A stretch of DNA of 64,000 nt from NCBI RefSeq assembly GCF_024519435.1, contig NZ_JALJRZ010000001.1, positions 992,001-1,056,000 on the forward strand, in the 5' to 3' direction. Under the pieces are notes generated by a model. The model was given only the letters and a program-made list of their open reading frames with translations. It was not told the origin of the DNA and made no database searches. The translations under genes and the position numbers were made by a program. This document shows positions 17,976 to 27,957 of this stretch, piece by piece. Numbering within the stretch: the stretch's first letter is position 1; the number at the start of each line of letters is the position of its first letter. Source of the DNA: Terrabacter sp. Ter38. GTDB taxonomy: Bacteria; Actinomycetota; Actinomycetes; Actinomycetales; Dermatophilaceae.

Positions 17976-18797
17976 ATGACGCAGACGCCCGACTCCCCCT
18001 CGTCGCCCGCCCCCCAGCCCCTGCTCGTCGAGGTCTCCGACGGCATCGCCTGGCTCCGGCTCAACCGTCCGGACGCCATGAACAGCCTCGACAACACCCT
18101 CAAGGACGCCCTCGTGGCGGCCCTTCGCGAGGTCGGAGAGGACCCCGCCGTGCGATGTGTCGTGCTCACGGGGACCGGACGGGCCTTCTGCGTCGGGCAG
18201 GACCTCAAGGAGCACGTCCGCAGCCTCGGCGCCCCGACGTCGACGCTCGCGACGACGGTGACCGACCACTACAACCCGATCGTCATCGCGCTCTCGACGA
18301 TGAACAAGCCCGTCGTCGCGGCCCTGAACGGGGTGGCGGCCGGGGCGGGGATGAGCTTCGCGCTGGCGTGTGACTTCCGGGTCGCCTCGGAGCAGGCCGG
18401 GCTCAACACCTCGTTCGCGGGCATCGCGCTCTCGTGCGACTCGGGGGCCTCGTGGACGCTGCCCCGTCTCGTGGGGCCGGCCCGCGCCAAGGAGCTGCTG
18501 CTCCTGCCGCGCACGGTGTCCGCGGCAGAGGCGTTGGCGATGGGGCTCGTCACGAAGGTCGTGGCCGCCGACGACCTCGAGGCGACGGTGACGGAGCTGG
18601 CCCGGACCCTCGCCGACGGCCCCACGCTGGCCTACGGCTCGATCCGGCGCGCCGTCGCCTACTCGGCGGGCGTCGACCTGCCCGCCGCGCTGGCCCACGA
18701 GGCCGAGCTGATGGCCCTCACCGGCGGCAGCAGCGACCACCGGGCCGCCGTCGACGCCTTCCTCGCCAAGGAGAAACCCACCTACACCGGCGCCTGA
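17976..18797 (+). CDS. Enoyl-CoA hydratase/isomerase family protein
   Basis: 273 aa. This is a crotonase fold with IAWLRLNRPDAMNSLD (about 25-40), RAFCVGQDLKEH (oxyanion loop, about 70-81) and KPVVAALNGVAAGAGMSFAL (CoA loop). GIALSCDSGASWTLPRLVG stands where classical hydratases carry the catalytic Glu in a D/E-G-G motif. The Asp-Ser-Gly variant resembles PaaG-type isomerases, so isomerisation in aromatic or fatty-acid breakdown is as likely as hydration. It stands alone, with weak promoter signals upstream. Confidence 0.8.
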   Translation: MTQTPDSPSSPAPQPLLVEVSDGIAWLRLNRPDAMNSLDNTLKDALVAALREVGEDPAVRCVVLTGTGRAFCVGQDLKEHVRSLGAPTSTLATTVTDHYNPIVIALSTMNKPVVAALNGVAAGAGMSFALACDFRVASEQAGLNTSFAGIALSCDSGASWTLPRLVGPARAKELLLLPRTVSAAEALAMGLVTKVVAADDLEATVTELARTLADGPTLAYGSIRRAVAYSAGVDLPAALAHEAELMALTGGSSDHRAAVDAFLAKEKPTYTGA

Positions 18798-18946
18798 CCG
18801 CCGGACTGTCGGCACGCTGGACCTGGTCACGCACGAGATCGCGCACCGGCCGTCGACAGGGCGCACGGAGCGCCGATCTCGCACCCGATCAGCGGCCGTG
18901 TCGGCCACACGCGACCGGGGCCGAGGGTGCGATCAGGGACGACGGG

Positions 18947-20161
18947 TCACGGTGGGTAGTCGCTCGGGGGGACGAAGCGCCACAGGATGTCGGTCCAGTA
19001 GTACTGGCCGACGATGCTGAGGACGAGGAGGGGGACGAAGCGCCACAGCAGCCGCTTCCACGTGTTGCCGCGGCGGTCGGCCCAGCCCGCACCAAGCACG
19101 ACGACGAGGAGCGGGAAGAGCGGGATGAGGTAGCGGAAGATGCTCGTGAACGGGTCGAGCACCGCCGCGAGGTAGGCCGGGTAGGCGAGCGTCCACGTGC
19201 GCAGGTCGGCGCCGAGGTTGCGGGCCCACGGCCCCGCCACCGTGGCGATGATCACGAGCGGCACGACGACGAGCATCACTGGTCCCCACGTCTCGCCGAA
19301 CGCATACTCCGACATGCCGACCCACGGCGCGAACGGCTCGACGGTGCCCGAGCCACGCCACGACGCCATCGTGTCGGTGTAGGCCGACGGCACGCCGGTG
19401 CGCCACCACGCGATCGCGGGCCACAGCAGGCCGGCGACACCGCAGCCGACGAGGGAGGCGAGCATCGCGGCATACGTCCCGCGACTGATCGGGCGCTCGC
19501 GACGTGCCCGCCAGCGCAGGAAGACCACCACGAGCGTCACGAGTCCCAGCGGCACGGCGATCGGTCTCGAGAGCCCGACGAGCAGGGCCACTGCGGTCGC
19601 GACGAGCCACCGCTCCTTGGCCAGCGCGTAGAGGTAGCCGACGAGCAGCAGCATGGCGAGCGACTCGGTGTAGGCCAGCTGCAGCGTCACCGACGCCGGG
19701 AAGCTCGCAAACAGTGCGACGACGAGGTATGCCGCCGGGTCGCCGATGCGGTCGCGCAGCAGCAGTCCCATGAGCACGGCCGCGCCGGCCCCGCAGAGCA
19801 GGGCGATCGTCGAGCCCACCGCGGGGAAGTCGAGCCCGGTCAAGGCCATGCCGGCCCGGGCCATCAAGGGGAAGAGCGGGTAGAAGGCCCACGGGTTCTG
19901 CTGGACGGCGCCGCCCTCACCGACGGGAAGCTCTGAGGGGTACCCGTGCTGGGCGATGGTCTGGTACCACTGGCCGTCCCAGAGCGCCGTGAAAGGGAGG
20001 TAGGACACGGGCACGTCGTCGCCGCCGGTCATGCCGGACGGGACCTGGTGCTGCATGACGAGCAGCAGGATCGTCGTCGTGACGACCCGGGCCAGCGCGT
20101 AGACCGCGAGCACCCGGGCGACGAAGACGCCGCGTGAACGCAGCGAGAGCACCTCGGTCAT
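18947..20161 (-). CDS. PIG-V-like mannosyltransferase, integral membrane GT-C
   Basis: 404 aa with about ten transmembrane segments. The first external loop holds LWDGQWYQTIAQHGYP, the acidic D-G-x-W-Y motif of GT-C enzymes that use polyprenyl-phosphate sugars. Strong hydrophobic helices follow (TIALLCGAGAAVLMGLLL, VALFASFPASVTLQLAYTES). The latter, with Tyr-Thr-Glu-Ser, is typical of PIG-V/DUF relatives. The likely job is mannosylation of a lipid or protein on the outer face of the membrane (inference). The ATG overlaps the upstream DivIVA-like stop by ATGA. Confidence 0.7.
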   Translation of the reverse strand: MTEVLSLRSRGVFVARVLAVYALARVVTTTILLLVMQHQVPSGMTGGDDVPVSYLPFTALWDGQWYQTIAQHGYPSELPVGEGGAVQQNPWAFYPLFPLMARAGMALTGLDFPAVGSTIALLCGAGAAVLMGLLLRDRIGDPAAYLVVALFASFPASVTLQLAYTESLAMLLLVGYLYALAKERWLVATAVALLVGLSRPIAVPLGLVTLVVVFLRWRARRERPISRGTYAAMLASLVGCGVAGLLWPAIAWWRTGVPSAYTDTMASWRGSGTVEPFAPWVGMSEYAFGETWGPVMLVVVPLVIIATVAGPWARNLGADLRTWTLAYPAYLAAVLDPFTSIFRYLIPLFPLLVVVLGAGWADRRGNTWKRLLWRFVPLLVLSIVGQYYWTDILWRFVPPSDYPP

Positions 20162-20607
20162 GTGGTGCGTTCGCGGCCGACCGTCGGATGGGACTGCTCG
20201 GGTGGCTCGGGCTCCTCGGCAGGCTCGCCCCGCTCGGGCATCGGCTCGAGCCCCTCCTCCGCCGGCTCGGCGGCCTCGCCCTGCCCCACCGCGGGCTCGG
20301 TGGGCTCGGCGGGCTGGACCATCTCGGCGGGCGTGTCCCCACGCAGCACGGCGATCTCCTCGTCCTTCTCGCGGAGCTCGCGCCTCAGCCGGTCGACGAC
20401 GCCGTCGACCTGGCTCATCCGGTAGCCCCGGGCGCCCACGTCGAAGACGAGGTCGTCGAAGTCGGTGTCGCGGATCGGCTCGTCGGGCAGGGGCTCGTGG
20501 CTCAGGCTCGTCGTGTTGCGCCCGAGGCCACCCCCGGCGAGCCCGAGGATGAGCGCGACGACGAAGCACAGGACGACGATCCCGACGAAGAGGATGAACC
20601 ACTTCAC
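20158..20607 (-). CDS. DivIVA-domain membrane protein
   Basis: 149 aa. One N-terminal membrane helix (WFILFVGIVVLCFVVALILG) is followed by DLVFDVGARGYRMSQVDGVV and a charged coiled coil (DRLRRELREKDEEIAVLRG). The R-G-Y-x-x-x-Q-V-D element is the DivIVA N-terminal motif used to sense curved membranes. The C-terminal 50 residues are Glu/Pro-rich. A role in pole or septum organisation is plausible. It starts at GTG 20607, overlapping the LOG-family stop, and overlaps the mannosyltransferase start, so the three proteins are made together. Confidence 0.7.
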   Translation of the reverse strand: MKWFILFVGIVVLCFVVALILGLAGGGLGRNTTSLSHEPLPDEPIRDTDFDDLVFDVGARGYRMSQVDGVVDRLRRELREKDEEIAVLRGDTPAEMVQPAEPTEPAVGQGEAAEPAEEGLEPMPERGEPAEEPEPPEQSHPTVGRERTT

Positions 20608-21377
20608 GCGCGCGGCCCCTCGTACGTGCGGATCGCCTTGACGGCCTCGTCCGGGTCGTCGGTGACGATGAGCCGCTCGAGATCTGCCGGGCTGATCATG
20701 CCGTGGTCGAGCACCGTGTCGCGCAGCCAGTCGATGAGCCCCTGCCAGTACGCGACGCCCATGAGCACGATGGGGAACTCGGTGACCTTCTGCGTCTGGG
20801 CGAGGGTCAGCGCCTCGAAGAGCTCGTCGAGCGTGCCGAACCCTCCGGGCAGCACGATGAAGCCGCGGGAGTACTTCAGGAACATGACCTTGCGGGCGAA
20901 GAAGTAGCGGAAGTTGATGCCGAGGTCGACGTACTCGTTGAGACCGGTCTCGAACGGCAGCTCGATGCCGAGCCCGACCGACGTCCCCTTCGCCTCGAAG
21001 GCGCCCTTGTTCGCCGCCTCCATCGCGCCCGGGCCACCGCCCGTGATGACGGCGTAGCCCGCCTCCGCCAGCAGGCGGCCGACCTCGACCCCGATGGCGT
21101 ATGCCGGGTCGTCGGGTCGCGTGCGCGCCGAGCCGAACACCGCGGCCGCCGGTCCGAGCTCGGAGAGCGTGCCGAAACCCTCGACGAACTCGGACTGGAT
21201 GCGCATGACGCGCCACGGGTCGGCGTGCAGCCACTCGTTCGGCTGGGGCGCCTCGAGCAGTCGCTGGTCGGTCGTCGTCACCGGCACCTTGTGTCGGCGC
21301 AGCGTCACGGGACCCGTCTGACGCCGGTCGTCGTTCAGGCTCCCCCGGGTCGCGGGTGCGGGCTGGTGGTCGGTCAC
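20604..21377 (-). CDS. LOG-family (TIGR00730) Rossmann-fold nucleotide phosphoribohydrolase
   Basis: 257 aa. PGGFGTLDELFEALTL contains the family motif P-G-G-x-G-T-x-x-E, and VITGGGPGAMEAANKGA is the nucleotide loop with the conserved Arg/Lys environment. Family members release free bases from nucleoside 5'-monophosphates, classically cytokinin riboside monophosphate. In bacteria the natural substrate is often AMP-like and the physiological role is unclear. The GTG at 21377 follows TAGGGT by 6 bases. It is the first gene of a three-gene overlapping operon. Confidence 0.82.
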   Translation of the reverse strand: MTDHQPAPATRGSLNDDRRQTGPVTLRRHKVPVTTTDQRLLEAPQPNEWLHADPWRVMRIQSEFVEGFGTLSELGPAAAVFGSARTRPDDPAYAIGVEVGRLLAEAGYAVITGGGPGAMEAANKGAFEAKGTSVGLGIELPFETGLNEYVDLGINFRYFFARKVMFLKYSRGFIVLPGGFGTLDELFEALTLAQTQKVTEFPIVLMGVAYWQGLIDWLRDTVLDHGMISPADLERLIVTDDPDEAVKAIRTYEGPRA

Positions 21378-21383
21378 AGCGCC

Positions 21384-21389
21384 ACCCTA
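21384..21389 (-). promoter_or_regulatory. -10 hexamer of the LOG/DivIVA/mannosyltransferase operon
   Basis: TAGGGT on the minus strand, 6 bases before GTG 21377; leaderless arrangement. Confidence 0.45.
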
Positions 21390-21399
21390 TGCGGAGAGG

Positions 21400-22524
21400 T
21401 CAGCCGAGCCAGCGGAGCAGGGCAGCCTCGGCCTCGACGTACTGCTCGACCGGGCAGCGCTCGTCGTCCATGTGCGCGAGGTTGGGGTCTCCGGGCCCGA
21501 AGTTGACGGCAGGGATGCCGAGCGCGGAGAAGCGCGCGACGTCGGTCCACCCCTCCTTCGGGTTGACGGGGACCCCGAGCGCGTCGATGAACGCCTTGGC
21601 GGCGGGCAGCAGCAGACCCGGTCGCGCTCCGTCTGCTGCGTCGCCCAGCGTCACGTCGAACCCGTCGAAGACCTGACGCACGTGCGCGAAGGCCTCCTCG
21701 GTGTTCTTGTCGGGGGCGTAGCGATAGTTGACCGTGACGGTGCAGCGGTCCGGGATGACGTTGCCGGCGATCCCACCGCTGATCCCGACGGCCTGGAGGG
21801 CCTCGTGGTAGTCGAGCCCGTCGACGGTGATGGTCTCGGCGTCGTACGCGGTCAGACGCGAGAGCACGGCGGCGGCGTCGTGGATGGCATTGTGCCCCTT
21901 CCACGGGCGGGCCGAGTGGGCGGCGACGCCCTTGGTGACGACCTCGACGCGCAGGGTGCCCTTGCAGCCTCCCTCGATGGCGCCGTCGGTCGGCTCGAGC
22001 AGGACGGCGAAGTCGCCGGCCAGCAGCTCGGGCGAGGTGTCGGCCAGGCGGGCCAGACCGTTGAACGTGCCGTCGATCTCCTCGCACTCGTAGAAGAGGA
22101 AGGTCAGGTCGCGACTCGGCTCGGGCACCTGCGCCGCGATGCGGAGCATGACCCCGACACCGCCCTTCATGTCGACGGTGCCCCGGCCCCACAGCTCCCC
22201 GTCGACGCGGCGCGTGGGCAGGTTGGGCACGGCGGTGAGCGGCACGGTGTCGATGTGTCCGGCCAGCACGACTCGCTCCGAGCGGCCCAGGGAGGTGCGG
22301 GCGACGACGGTGTTGCCGTCGCGGACGACCTCGAGGTGCGCGAGGGGCCGCAGGGCGGCCTCGATCGCGTCGGCGAGCGCCGCCTCGTCCTGGCTGACCG
22401 ACTCGATGTCGCAGATCGCGGCGGTGAGCGTCGTGACGTCGGCGGACAGGTCGAGGGTGACGGCGCCGGCCCCCGTCGCGGCGGGGACGGTGGTCGGTTC
22501 GGCGGACGGTGAGGTCGACGGCAT
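21400..22524 (-). CDS. dapE: Succinyl-diaminopimelate desuccinylase
   Basis: 374 aa, M20 family. [12 protein letters not shown] holds the first zinc ligand His and the Asp, [14 protein letters not shown] the bridging Asp, and YECEEIDG the catalytic Glu pair. ITPDRC-like [14 protein letters not shown] is the dimer segment and AHMDDERC the last ligand His. It removes succinate from N-succinyl-LL-diaminopimelate in the cytosol, feeding lysine and peptidoglycan. It is divergent from dapD with 125 bases between; both starts look leaderless. The ATG at 22524 overlaps a GGCATAC heptamer. Confidence 0.92.
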   Translation of the reverse strand: MPSTSPSAEPTTVPAATGAGAVTLDLSADVTTLTAAICDIESVSQDEAALADAIEAALRPLAHLEVVRDGNTVVARTSLGRSERVVLAGHIDTVPLTAVPNLPTRRVDGELWGRGTVDMKGGVGVMLRIAAQVPEPSRDLTFLFYECEEIDGTFNGLARLADTSPELLAGDFAVLLEPTDGAIEGGCKGTLRVEVVTKGVAAHSARPWKGHNAIHDAAAVLSRLTAYDAETITVDGLDYHEALQAVGISGGIAGNVIPDRCTVTVNYRYAPDKNTEEAFAHVRQVFDGFDVTLGDAADGARPGLLLPAAKAFIDALGVPVNPKEGWTDVARFSALGIPAVNFGPGDPNLAHMDDERCPVEQYVEAEAALLRWLG

Positions 22525-22530
22525 ACGCGA

Positions 22531-22536
22531 AGGTTA
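22531..22536 (-). promoter_or_regulatory. -10 hexamer of dapE, leaderless
   Basis: TAACCT on the minus strand, 6 bases before the ATG at 22524. Confidence 0.5.
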
Positions 22537-22636
22537 TCCGGAGGCCACCACGTCGCGGCGCCCTCGGGACCGTCCGACCGCCACTGTCCGGTGACCACGG
22601 TGCGGGTCCGTGTTCCACCGGCACGGGCCGTCCCCA

Positions 22637-22642
22637 TATCCT
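22637..22642 (+). promoter_or_regulatory. -10 hexamer of dapD, leaderless
   Basis: TATCCT followed by 7 bases and the ATG at 22650, in the shared dapE-dapD intergenic region. Confidence 0.5.
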
Positions 22643-22649
22643 TGCGGCC

Positions 22650-23582
22650 ATGTCGGAGCGCAACGCATGGGGACACGGACTGACGACGACCACGGACGAC
22701 GGGCAGGTGCTCGACACGTGGTTCCCGCAGCCGGCTCTCGGTGAGCGCCCGGACGACGCGACGGCCCCCGAGGGCCTCGATGCCCTCGGCGGCACCGACG
22801 AGGCGCGCCGCGTGCGCACCGAGGTGCGCCTCGTCGAGATCGACCTCGACGCTCCCCCGGCCGACGCGCCCGACGCCTACCTGCGCCTGCACCTGCTGTC
22901 GCACTGCCTCGTGGAGCCGAACACCATCAACCTCGACGGCGTCTTCGGCGCGCTGCCGAACATCGTCTGGACGAGCGCAGGAGCGTGCGCCGTCGACGGC
23001 TTCGAGCAGACGCGGATGCGGCTGCGGGCCCGGGGCCAGCACGTCGCCGTCTACGGCGTCGACAAGTTCCCGCGGATGACCGACTTCGTGGTGCCGCAGG
23101 GCGTACGCATCGCCGACGCCGACCGGGTGCGCCTCGGCGCGCACCTCTCGGCGGGCACGACGGTCATGCACGAGGGCTTCTGCAACTTCAACGCCGGCAC
23201 CCTCGGCACCTCGATGGTCGAGGGCCGCATCGTGCAGGGCGTCGTCGTCGGGGACGGGTCCGACATCGGCGCCGGCGCCTCGATCATGGGCACCCTGTCC
23301 GGTGGCGGCACGGAACGCGTCAGCATCGGCGAGCGTTGTCTGGTCGGAGCCAACGGCGGCATCGGCATCGCGCTCGGGGACGACTGCGTCGTCGAGGCCG
23401 GGCTCTACGTGACGGCGGGCACCAAGGTGACGCTGCCCGACGGCACCGTCGTCAAGGCCAAGGAGCTGTCGGGGTCGAGCAACATCCTGTTCATCCGCAA
23501 CAGCGTGAGTGGTGCCGTCGAGGCCCGCGACCGCGCGGGGACGGGCATCACCCTCAACGCCGCACTGCACGCCAACGACTGA
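22650..23582 (+). CDS. dapD: Tetrahydrodipicolinate N-succinyltransferase
   Basis: 310 aa, the actinobacterial DapD type. The N-terminal domain contains [20 protein letters not shown]. The left-handed beta-helix follows ([52 protein letters not shown]) with its G-rich hexapeptide turns, and the end has SSNILFIRN. It transfers succinyl from succinyl-CoA to tetrahydrodipicolinate, the step before DapC and DapE, both also in this window. The start at 22650 is set by the hexamer at 22637. Confidence 0.93.
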   Translation: MSERNAWGHGLTTTTDDGQVLDTWFPQPALGERPDDATAPEGLDALGGTDEARRVRTEVRLVEIDLDAPPADAPDAYLRLHLLSHCLVEPNTINLDGVFGALPNIVWTSAGACAVDGFEQTRMRLRARGQHVAVYGVDKFPRMTDFVVPQGVRIADADRVRLGAHLSAGTTVMHEGFCNFNAGTLGTSMVEGRIVQGVVVGDGSDIGAGASIMGTLSGGGTERVSIGERCLVGANGGIGIALGDDCVVEAGLYVTAGTKVTLPDGTVVKAKELSGSSNILFIRNSVSGAVEARDRAGTGITLNAALHAND

Positions 23583-23634
23583 CCGAGACCGGACGCCACC
23601 GGTTCAGACCAGAGCCGGACCACCTGAGGACCCC

Positions 23635-24507
23635 ATGCCGAAGAACCGACCGGGCCCGACCCTTGCCGACTCCCGGGGCCGCCCCCGCGCTCGTCGCCGA
23701 CCCCGCTGGGTGCCGATCCTGCTCGTGCTGGCGGTCGTCGGCACGGCCGCGTGGTTCGGCGCCCGCTTCCTCATCCAGAGCGTCGTCAACCCGCAGTGCA
23801 CGATCAGGGCCGGCGGGATCACCGAGACCTTCGACCCCGACCAGACGGCCAACGCCGCCCTCGTCGCGGCGCTGTCGATCAAGCGCGAGATGCCGCCGCG
23901 TGCGGCCACGATCGCGTTGACGACCGCGTTCCAGGAGTCGAAGATCCGCAACCTGCGTTACGGCGACCGCGACTCACTCGGCCTCTTCCAGCAGCGGCCG
24001 AGCCAGGGCTGGGGCACGAAGGAGCAGATCCTCGACCCCGTCCACGCGACCAACGCGTTCTACGACGCCCTCGAGAAGTACCAGGGCTACGAGACCGCCG
24101 ACATCACGAAGATCGCCCAGCGCGTCCAGAAGAGCGGCTTCCCCGAGGCCTACCGCGACCACGAGGGCCAGGGCCGGGTGCTCGCCTCGACCCTGACCGG
24201 ACACTCCCCCGCCGGCCTGACGTGCCGCCTCGACGCGGTGAGGACGAGCGTCACGCCGCAGCGCGTGGCGGCCGACCTGTCCCAGCAGATGGGCGTCACC
24301 TCGGTCCGTCCCGGCGAGAGCACGCTCACCGTCACCGCTCCCGACCGCACGACCGCCTGGGCCGTCGCCCAGTGGGCCGTCGCGCGGGCCGAGATCTACG
24401 GGGCCAGCACGGTGAGCGTCGGTGAGCGGGTCTGGGACCGCGCGGCCGGTGACGAGGGCTGGTCGGCCGGCCCGGACGGCACGACGGTCACGATCCACCT
24501 CGGCTGA
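23635..24507 (+). CDS. Membrane-anchored lysozyme-like protein (putative lytic transglycosylase)
   Basis: 290 aa. A basic N-terminus (RGRPRARRRPRW) is followed by a membrane helix at about 26-47 and an external domain. TTAFQESKIRNLRYGDRDSL then GLFQQRPSQGWGT carries the E-S-x-x-x-N and G-x-x-Q-x-R pattern of goose-type/SLT transglycosylases, with Glu near 103 as the candidate acid. The remaining 130 residues are unassigned. Such proteins are often mislabelled as transporters; nothing here supports transport. The gene lies 52 bases after dapD in the same direction, so read-through is likely. Confidence 0.6.
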   Translation: MPKNRPGPTLADSRGRPRARRRPRWVPILLVLAVVGTAAWFGARFLIQSVVNPQCTIRAGGITETFDPDQTANAALVAALSIKREMPPRAATIALTTAFQESKIRNLRYGDRDSLGLFQQRPSQGWGTKEQILDPVHATNAFYDALEKYQGYETADITKIAQRVQKSGFPEAYRDHEGQGRVLASTLTGHSPAGLTCRLDAVRTSVTPQRVAADLSQQMGVTSVRPGESTLTVTAPDRTTAWAVAQWAVARAEIYGASTVSVGERVWDRAAGDEGWSAGPDGTTVTIHLG

Positions 24508-24564
24508 GCCACCCGGCACACGCCATCCGCCGCTCCCGGAAAGGTCGGTACGGCAGGGGCGGCG

Positions 24565-24915
24565 TCAGCCGGACACGTGGTCGAGGTGCTGGAGCAGGTC
24601 GTGCGCGGCGAGCTCGACGTCCTTGTGCCGCCACTCGCTCGCGCGGTAGACGCAGGCGATGAGCGCCGTGCGGTGCACCCGCCGGAAGTCACCGACGACG
24701 AAGGCGTAGCGCGCCTTGGTGCCGTCGTTCGCACCCTCGGTCAGGCCGAGGTGCCACGCGGCGTAGTTGTGCGACGAGTGTCGCTCGAGGTAGGCGTTCT
24801 GCGCCTCTGCATCCGGCTGGGCCTGCCCCCAGTCGCTGTCGAGGACGTACTGCCGCTTGTCGATGAGGTCGCGGCACCGGGCGACGGCCGCGTCGTTGAC
24901 GAGGTACTTGGCCAT
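24565..24915 (-). CDS. Conserved hypothetical protein
   Basis: 116 aa. It begins MAKYLVNDAAVARCRDLIDK and contains SHNYAAWHLGLTEGANDGTK, ARYAFVVGDFRRVHRTALIA and CVYRASEWRHKDVELAAHDL. This is a recognisable actinobacterial orphan family of small cytosolic proteins, with no known function. The density of His, Trp and Tyr suggests a compact ligand-binding fold. CATGAT lies 6 bases before the ATG. It lies between gltA and the transglycosylase-like gene. Confidence 0.7.
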   Translation of the reverse strand: MAKYLVNDAAVARCRDLIDKRQYVLDSDWGQAQPDAEAQNAYLERHSSHNYAAWHLGLTEGANDGTKARYAFVVGDFRRVHRTALIACVYRASEWRHKDVELAAHDLLQHLDHVSG

Positions 24916-24927
24916 CGCCCCATCATG

Positions 24928-24963
24928 CCGATGCCCCCGTCCCAGGAGGGGCGGGGGCATCGG
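24928..24963 (-). terminator. Hairpin terminator of gltA
   Basis: A perfect 12-bp stem (24928-24939 with 24952-24963) with a 12-base loop, 25 bases beyond the gltA stop on the minus strand. Confidence 0.65.
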
Positions 24964-24987
24964 GTGGATCTCGGGTGAGCCGGCGGC

Positions 24988-26268
<1,281 letters not shown>

Positions 26269-26427
26269 TGTTCCTCGCCTCCTGTCACTCCGGCCCAAAC
26301 GGCGCCGGACGTATCCGCGAGCGACGTTACCCCAGCGTCGGGTCGGCTGAGAAAACAGGTCCACTCCATACCACCGCACGAGGCCGGGCGTGACCGGGGC
26401 CGGCACAGGGCCGACGCTGCCCGGGAG

Positions 26428-27570
26428 TCAGAGCCGGGAGCAGGCGGCGGCGATGCGTTCGTCGGTGGCCGTGAGCGCGATCCGCACGTGCTGGCTGCCG
26501 GCCGCACCGTAGAACGTGCCCGGCGCGACGAGGATGCCGCGGTCGGCGAGATCGGAAACCGTTGTCCAGCAGTCCTCTTCGCGGGTGGCCCAGACGTAGA
26601 GGCCGGCCTCGGAGTGGTCGACGCGCAGCCCCGCTCGGGTGACGGCCGCGAGCAGCTGCTCGCGACGGCGGGCGTATGCCGCCCGCTGCGCCTGCACGTG
26701 GGCGTCGTCGCGCAGGGCGACCGCCATGGCGTGCTGGACGGGGGTGGGCATGATCATGCCGGCGTGCTTGCGCACCTCGAGGATCGCGCCGACGAGCGCG
26801 GGGTCGCCCGCGACGAACGCGGCGCGGTAGCCGGCGAGGTTGGACTGCTTGGACAGCGAGTAGACGGCGAGCAGCCCCTCGTGGGACCCGCCACAGACGT
26901 CCGGGTGCAGGATGCTCGGCGTCGCGGTGCCGGCCTGGCCCTCGCGCCAGTCGAGCTCGGCATAGCACTCGTCACTGGCGACGACGACACCGTGCGCACG
27001 CGCCCACTCGACGACCTTGCGCAGGTGGGGGACGCCCAGCACCTGGCCGTTGGGGTTGCCGGGACTGTTGAGCCACAACAGCTTCGGCGTCGTGGCTGCC
27101 GTGAGCGGGCCGAGGCTGGTCAGCGACTGCGCGACGACGGCCGTGGCCCCCGCGATGCGCGCACCGATGTCGTAGGTCGGGTAGGCGACCGCAGGGATGC
27201 CGACGACGTCACCGGCGCCCAACCCGAGCAGGGTGGGCAGCCAGGCCACGAGCTCCTTGCTGCCGATCGTCGGGAGCACCGCGTCGGAGGTCAGGCCCGG
27301 GACGCCGCGGCGACGCTCGAACCACTCGCAGATGGCGGCCCGCAGGTCGGCGGTGCCGACGGTCAGGGGGTAGCCCGCCGCGTCGGACGCGTCGGTGAGC
27401 GCCCGACGCACCACCTCGGGGGTCGGGTCGACCGGGGTGCCGACCGACAGGTCGACGATGCCCTCCCGATGCGCGACCGCTCGCGCCTTGTAGGGCGCGA
27501 GCGAGTCCCACGGGAAGTCCGGGAGGTCGAGCCCGCGCCCGGAGGCGCTCGGCGCGACGGGCACGGTCAC
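26428..27570 (-). CDS. dapC: Succinyldiaminopimelate aminotransferase
   Basis: 380 aa, fold-type I PLP enzyme. DLSVGTPVDPTPEVV starts the fold, WLNSPGNPNGQV holds the substrate-carboxylate contacts, SDECYAELDW the PLP pyridine Asp/Tyr, YSLSKQSNLAGYRAAF the PLP Lys (about 232) and phosphate Arg, and HVRIALTAT the Arg for the alpha-carboxylate. It converts N-succinyl-2-amino-6-ketopimelate to succinyl-DAP. The GTG at 27570 overlaps the fdxA stop by GTGA, the classic actinobacterial fdxA-dapC pair. Confidence 0.9.
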   Translation of the reverse strand: MTVPVAPSASGRGLDLPDFPWDSLAPYKARAVAHREGIVDLSVGTPVDPTPEVVRRALTDASDAAGYPLTVGTADLRAAICEWFERRRGVPGLTSDAVLPTIGSKELVAWLPTLLGLGAGDVVGIPAVAYPTYDIGARIAGATAVVAQSLTSLGPLTAATTPKLLWLNSPGNPNGQVLGVPHLRKVVEWARAHGVVVASDECYAELDWREGQAGTATPSILHPDVCGGSHEGLLAVYSLSKQSNLAGYRAAFVAGDPALVGAILEVRKHAGMIMPTPVQHAMAVALRDDAHVQAQRAAYARRREQLLAAVTRAGLRVDHSEAGLYVWATREEDCWTTVSDLADRGILVAPGTFYGAAGSQHVRIALTATDERIAAACSRL

Positions 27571-27893
27571 TCGTCGTGTTCCTGCGGCGGGAGGGCCTCG
27601 ATGAGCGGGTGGTCCTTCTCGATGACGCCGAGCTTGGCGGCGCCGCCGGGGCTGCCGAGGTCGTTGAAGAACTCGACGTTGGCGTTGTAGTAGTCGGCCC
27701 ACTGCTCGGGGACGTCGTCCTCGTAGTAGATCGCCTCGACGGGGCACACCGGCTCGCAGGCACCACAGTCGACGCACTCGTCGGGGTGGATGTAGAGCGA
27801 CCGCTTGCCCTCGTAGATGCAGTCGACCGGACACTCCTCGATGCAGGCACGGTCCTTGAGATCGACGCAAGGCTGGGCGATGACATAGGTCAT
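27567..27893 (-). CDS. fdxA: Seven-iron ferredoxin
   Basis: 108 aa. Two cysteine clusters are present: CVDLKDRACIEECPVDCIYE at the N-terminus and CVDCGACEPVCPVEAIYYE at about 40-58. They bind one 3Fe-4S and one 4Fe-4S centre. The acidic C-terminal tail (VEFFNDLGSPGGAAKLG) is typical of FdxA. It is a soluble electron carrier. AGGAGGT lies upstream of the ATG at 27893. It is co-transcribed with dapC and divergent from the GNAT gene at 27958. Confidence 0.92.
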   Translation of the reverse strand: MTYVIAQPCVDLKDRACIEECPVDCIYEGKRSLYIHPDECVDCGACEPVCPVEAIYYEDDVPEQWADYYNANVEFFNDLGSPGGAAKLGVIEKDHPLIEALPPQEHDE

Positions 27894-27944
27894 GGGGAGC
27901 GGACCTCCTGCTGTGGAGCGTTCGGGAGCGGATGCTGCACGGCC

Positions 27945-27950
27945 TAGTAT
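27945..27950 (+). promoter_or_regulatory. -10 hexamer of the 27958 GNAT gene, leaderless
   Basis: TAGTAT followed by 7 bases and ATG 27958; it overlaps a GTATGCC heptamer at 27947-27953. Confidence 0.5.
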
Positions 27951-27957
27951 GCCGGAC

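Noticed and set aside
18798-18946. Terminator between enoyl-CoA hydratase and mannosyltransferase
   Set aside because: Only an imperfect pairing (CGAGATCGCGC with GCGCCGATCTCG) with a long loop; too weak to list.
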